This document shows positions 7,235-9,739 of a stretch of DNA of 9,739 bases, one piece after another (within the stretch, counting starts at the first letter, position 1; each line of letters opens with the position of its first letter). The notes beneath the pieces are model-generated. The model did no database searches. It saw only the letters and a program-made list of their open reading frames with translations, and was not told where the DNA came from. Source of the DNA: an uncultured Gemmatimonadota bacterium (GTDB taxonomy: Bacteria > Gemmatimonadota > Gemmatimonadetes > Gemmatimonadales > GWC2-71-9); contig CAJVYZ010000061.1 of the NCBI GenBank assembly GCA_913009915.1, positions 1 through 9,739 on the forward strand, given 5' to 3'. Both the position numbers and the translations under genes were made by a program.

Positions 7235-8860
7235 TTGAAGCGCGAAATACTCATCAATGGTGGCCGCCGGGAAACCCGGGTGGCCATCCTGGAAGACGAC
7301 CGTCTGGTCGAGATTCTCTACGACCGTCCGGACAAGTCCCGCTCGGTCGGCGACATCTATCTGGGCCGGGTGGAGGCCATCCTCCCCGGCATTCAGGCGG
7401 CGTTCGTTGACATAGGAAAAGAAAAGAGCGCCTTCCTTCACGCCTCCGATCTGCTGGAGCCGGACGACGAGGAAGGGGAGGGAGAGGGAGAGGGGGACGA
7501 CGGCGATCAGAACGCCGGCGCCAAGGCCAAGGGCAAAGGCAAGGGCAACGGCAACAGCGGTGGCCGCCGGTCCAACGGCGGCGGTCGCCGCATGCGCGAG
7601 CGGGGCCGCAGGTCGATTCCCAACGTGGCCGAGGTTCTCTCCAAGGGCGAGCAGATCCTCGTCCAGGTCTCCAAGGAACCCATCAGCACCAAGGGAAGCC
7701 GGGTCACCCGGCAGATCTCCATCCCCGGTCGGTTCCTGGTGTTCATGCCCTACGCCTCCCGCGTCGGGGTCAGTCGCAAAATCGAAAACCGTGAACAGCG
7801 GAGCACGCTGCGCCAGATGGTGCAGAACGTCCTCCCCAAGGGTGCGGGCGGCGTCATCGTTCGCACCGTTGCCGAAGGGATCACGGAACAGCATTTCAAG
7901 CGGGAGATCGACTCGCTGCTCAAGATCTGGAAGAAGATCGAGCGCAAGAAGCAATACGTCCGGGCCCCGGCGCTGGTGCAGCGGGAAGCCAGTATGACCC
8001 GGGCCATCATCCGCGATCTCCTGAGCGACAAAGTCGATTCGCTCCACGTCGACTCCAAGGAGATTTACAATGAGATCAATGAGTATCTGAAGCAGGTCGA
8101 CCCCGACATGATGGACAAGGTCCATCTCTATGGGGAAAGCACCCCGATTTTCGACCGCTACGACATCGAGGCGGAGATTCGCGGGCTGTTCCGCTCTCGG
8201 GTCGAACTTCCCACCGGCGGTTCCATCATCATCCAGCCGACGGAAGCGCTGGTGTCGATCGACGTCAACACCGGTCGCTACACCGGCAAGAAGGATCCGG
8301 AGAAGACCATTCTGCGGACCAACCTGGAGGCCGCCCGGGAGATCGCCCGCCAGCTTCGGCTGCGCGACACCGGTGGCATCGTGGTCATCGACTTCATCGA
8401 CATGGAGACCAAGAGCCACCGGGACAAGGTCCTCAACGAGCTGCGCGGGCTCCTGGTCCGCGACCGGGCCCGTACCAGGGCCTACGCCGTGTCGGACCTC
8501 GGTCTCATCCAGATGACGCGGCAGCGGGTACGCCCCTCGTTGCTGCACTCGCAGACCGCCGAGTGCCCAGCCTGCGCCGGTACCGGCCGGGTGTTCACCC
8601 CCGAGATCGTCACCCGCCGGCTGGAGCGCACGCTCAAGCGGGCGGGGCAGACCGACCGCGACAAGCGCTTGGCCATCCGGCTCCACCCGGAGGTGGCGCT
8701 CTATCTGCTCGAACAGGAACCCCGCCTGATGCAGGCCCTCATCAAGGGCACCGGCTTGGAGCTCGAGGTGCGGGACGATCCCATGATGCGGCTCGACGAA
8801 TTCCGCCTGATGAGCCGGCCGGCGGAGCGGGATGTGACGGAGATCTACGCGGTGGCGTAG
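7235..8860 (+). CDS. rng: RNase E/G family ribonuclease
   Basis: This Mg-dependent endoribonuclease acts in mRNA decay and rRNA maturation in the cytoplasm. From the TTG start it has 541 residues: a KREILIN N-terminus, an S1 RNA-binding region (about 36-170: [20 protein letters not shown] ... [15 protein letters not shown]), a 5' sensor/RNase H-like region, and the DNase I-like catalytic region. Catalytic Asp343 ([14 protein letters not shown]) and Asp386 ([11 protein letters not shown]) match E. coli RNase E Asp303 and Asp346 in context and in their 43-residue spacing. The zinc-link CPACAGTG has Cys444 and Cys447. It ends after the small domain with no long scaffold tail, so it is RNase G-like. 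An insertion at about 75-126 in the S1 region is acidic first (75-91), then Lys/Gly/Asn-rich, then Arg-rich. The rplU-rpmA pair follows, a common arrangement. A stem-loop covers its stop codon. Confidence 0.93.
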   Translation: MKREILINGGRRETRVAILEDDRLVEILYDRPDKSRSVGDIYLGRVEAILPGIQAAFVDIGKEKSAFLHASDLLEPDDEEGEGEGEGDDGDQNAGAKAKGKGKGNGNSGGRRSNGGGRRMRERGRRSIPNVAEVLSKGEQILVQVSKEPISTKGSRVTRQISIPGRFLVFMPYASRVGVSRKIENREQRSTLRQMVQNVLPKGAGGVIVRTVAEGITEQHFKREIDSLLKIWKKIERKKQYVRAPALVQREASMTRAIIRDLLSDKVDSLHVDSKEIYNEINEYLKQVDPDMMDKVHLYGESTPIFDRYDIEAEIRGLFRSRVELPTGGSIIIQPTEALVSIDVNTGRYTGKKDPEKTILRTNLEAAREIARQLRLRDTGGIVVIDFIDMETKSHRDKVLNELRGLLVRDRARTRAYAVSDLGLIQMTRQRVRPSLLHSQTAECPACAGTGRVFTPEIVTRRLERTLKRAGQTDRDKRLAIRLHPEVALYLLEQEPRLMQALIKGTGLELEVRDDPMMRLDEFRLMSRPAERDVTEIYAVA

Positions 8861-8872
8861 CCACCGCGTAGA
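8844..8872 (+). promoter_or_regulatory. Perfect 13-bp stem-loop containing the rng stop codon
   Basis: Bases 8844-8856 (TCTACGCGGTGGC) and 8860-8872 (GCCACCGCGTAGA) are exact reverse complements around a 3-nt loop. The TAG stop (8858-8860) occupies the loop and the first base of the 3' strand. No T-run follows, so it is not a classical intrinsic terminator. It could block 3' exonucleases, be a Rho-independent terminator variant, or be a ribonuclease cleavage or autoregulation site. Confidence 0.7.
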
Positions 8873-8983
8873 GGCGGGGGCAGCGAGGGCAGCGGGAGCA
8901 GCGGGGGCAGGTAACAGCTGCCTCCGTCTTGCGGTGGGGGGCGGCCTGTCAACTGCCCTCGCTGCCCCCGCTGCCCTCGCCTC
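8871..8983. repeat. Paired inverted 9-nt tandem repeats (element C)
   Basis: The left arm has four 9-nt units: GGGGGCAGC, GAGGGCAGC, GGGAGCAGC and GGGGGCAGG (8876-8911). The right arm (8952-8978) has three units of the reverse complement: ACTGCCCTC, GCTGCCCCC and GCTGCCCTC. Bases 8874-8892 (GCGGGGGCAGCGAGGGCAG) are a perfect 19-nt inverted copy of 8953-8971. The outer ends are GAGGCG (8871-8876) and CGCCTC (8978-8983). The inner ends are also related: CAGGTAACAG (8908-8917) on the left and CTGTCAACTG (8946-8955, i.e. CAGTTGACAG on the minus strand) on the right. It lies between rng and the rplU promoter. Confidence 0.9.
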
Positions 8984-9004
8984 CGTGGGCTTTACGCCCA
9001 CGGA
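8982..9004 (+). terminator. 9-bp hairpin between rng and the rplU promoter
   Basis: TCCGTGGGC (8982-8990) and GCCCACGGA (8996-9004) form a perfect 9-bp stem with loop TTTAC. It ends one base before the -35 element of the rplU promoter. No T-run follows on either strand. It could terminate readthrough from rng or serve as an operator; the sequence does not decide between these. Confidence 0.4.
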
Positions 9005-9005
9005 C

Positions 9006-9034
9006 TTGACGGCCACGATCGGCCCCGCTAATAT
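9006..9034 (+). promoter_or_regulatory. Sigma70-like promoter for rplU-rpmA
   Basis: TTGACG (9006-9011, 5 of 6 consensus) and TAATAT (9029-9034, 4 of 6) are separated by an ideal 17-nt spacer. Transcription would start near 9041, about 40 nt before the rplU ATG. This gives the two ribosomal genes their own promoter, separate from rng. Confidence 0.65.
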
Positions 9035-9079
9035 CCAAGGTTCGATACTTAAGGCACTTACGGACGCGAGACCACGACC

Positions 9080-9394
9080 ATGTACGCGATTTTCAAGGCA
9101 CTGGGCAAGCAATTTCGGGCTGAGGAGGGGGACGTCCTCCGGCTGCCCCGGATGGACGCCGAGCCTGGGGCCAAGGTGACGTTCGACGAGGTGCTCCTCA
9201 CCGCCGACGGCGACTCGATCAAGACGGGCACGCCGCTGGTCAAGGGTGCCAAGGTCAAGGCCGAGGTGCTCGGCGAGGGCAAGGAGAAGAAGATCTTCGT
9301 GTTCCGCTTCAAGCGCCGCAAGAACGTGCGCAAGAAGACCGGTCACAGGCAGAAATTCACCGAAATCCGCATTACCGGCGTAACCGCCGGCTGA
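9080..9394 (+). CDS. rplU: 50S ribosomal protein L21
   Basis: L21 is a structural protein of the large ribosomal subunit that binds 23S rRNA. All 104 residues are present, the usual length. The family pattern is clear: [20 protein letters not shown] at the N-terminus (commonly MYAIIETGGKQYRV-), VTFDEVLL (33-40), [22 protein letters not shown] (59-80) and the basic [20 protein letters not shown] (82-101). The Shine-Dalgarno is poor (only GACGCGAGA upstream). It is followed after 7 nt by rpmA, and its stop codon region (TGAGG) supplies the Shine-Dalgarno for that gene, so the two are cotranscribed. Confidence 0.97.
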   Translation: MYAIFKALGKQFRAEEGDVLRLPRMDAEPGAKVTFDEVLLTADGDSIKTGTPLVKGAKVKAEVLGEGKEKKIFVFRFKRRKNVRKKTGHRQKFTEIRITGVTAG

Positions 9395-9401
9395 GGTCGA
9401 T

Positions 9402-9641
9402 ATGGCACATAAAAAAGGCGTCGGATCGAGTCGCAACGGCCGCGACAGCAATCCCAAATACCTCGGCATCAAGAAGTTCGGCGGCCAGCGCGTCCTGGCC
9501 GGCAACATCCTGGTCAAACAGCGCGGCACCAAATTCCATCCGGGCAACAACGTGCGCCGGGCCAACGACGATTCCCTGTTCTCCGTGATCGACGGCGTGG
9601 TCAAGTTCGAGCACAAGGACAAGAAGCGTAAGCAGGTCTCG
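9402..9641 (+). CDS. rpmA: 50S ribosomal protein L27, 3' end cut by adapter
   Basis: L27 is a large-subunit protein whose N-terminus reaches the peptidyl-transferase centre. The first 80 codons are genomic: [20 protein letters not shown] with no Firmicutes-type cleavable N-terminal extension, then [30 protein letters not shown] and [15 protein letters not shown]27 is normally about 85 residues, so only a few are missing. From 9642 the frame runs into adapter, and the residues [19 protein letters not shown] up to the TAA at 9699-9701 are artificial. An obg GTPase gene often follows in other bacteria but lies off this contig. Confidence 0.96.
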
Positions 9642-9699
9642 AGATCGGAAGAGCGTCGTGTAGGGAAAGAGTGTAGATCTCGGTGGTCGCCGTATCATT
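9642..9699 (+). other. Reverse complement of Illumina TruSeq universal adapter (artefact)
   Basis: The 58 bases begin AGATCGGAAGAGCGTCGTGT and run to the end of the full-length universal adapter, GCCGTATCATT, with no mismatch seen. This is library sequence joined to genomic DNA inside rpmA. Confidence 0.98.
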
Positions 9700-9739
9700 A
9701 AAAAAAAAAGATACATGGCGTCGATCTGCGGCAGCTGCC
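9700..9739. other. Poly-A run and unplaced tail beyond the adapter
   Basis: Ten A residues (9700-9709) follow the adapter, as is typical of reads running past the end of the library molecule, then 30 bases of unknown origin. Nothing here should be treated as linked to the genomic insert. Confidence 0.85.

Noticed and set aside
7187..9622. 811-codon open frame on the minus strand
   Set aside because: It is antisense to rng, rplU and rpmA, which are certain genes, and its sequence looks like no protein family. Long antisense frames are expected in high-GC coding DNA.
9372..9716. 114-codon minus-strand frame near the right end
   Set aside because: Its N-terminus is translated from adapter and poly-A, and the remainder is antisense to rpmA.

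Overview
This is a high-GC bacterial metagenomic contig with sequencing adapters left on both ends. Bases 1-46 match the Illumina TruSeq universal adapter and 9642-9699 match its reverse complement. A poly-A run and 30 unplaced bases follow. The genomic insert is therefore about 47-9641, and the genes at both ends are cut by adapter, not by biology. The phylum cannot be fixed from the sequence alone. Very high GC, abundant secreted/lipoprotein genes with regulatory-like beta domains, and intergenic G-rich/C-rich short tandem repeats would fit Gemmatimonadota or a similar soil lineage; this is inference.

Left part, minus strand (47-1452): a NRAMP-superfamily metal transporter gene broken by one apparent base deletion near 805-808. 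It overlaps by ATGA with a truncated lipoprotein gene whose visible N-terminus resembles a SCO/SenC-type protein. A repeat-rich divergent intergenic region follows, with a possible 52-residue membrane protein at 1681-1839.

Middle, plus strand: a short RecQ-family helicase (2096-3451) that ends after its zinc-binding motif. Next come a secreted lipoprotein with a carboxypeptidase-regulatory-like fold (3512-4180), a GTGA-overlapping P1/DmpA-family peptidase with a signal peptide (4177-5331), and an acyl-CoA dehydrogenase (5530-6753).

Right part, plus strand: a palindrome-rich stretch of about 480 nt without a convincing gene, then an RNase E/G-family ribonuclease (7235-8860, TTG start), then rplU (L21) and rpmA (L27, cut by adapter). 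The ribonuclease - rplU - rpmA order is a widespread bacterial arrangement linking RNA processing with ribosome genes. A good sigma70-like promoter (9006-9034) lies between the ribonuclease and rplU.

The most unusual structure is intergenic. Three separate gaps (1505-1678, 5335-5460, 8871-8983) each hold a G-rich short tandem array followed, after a short core, by a C-rich array that is its approximate inverted copy. Each uses a different 7-9 nt unit. Two of them share the 10-mer CAGTTGACAG in the core. In addition, a perfect 13-bp stem-loop contains the stop codon of the ribonuclease gene.
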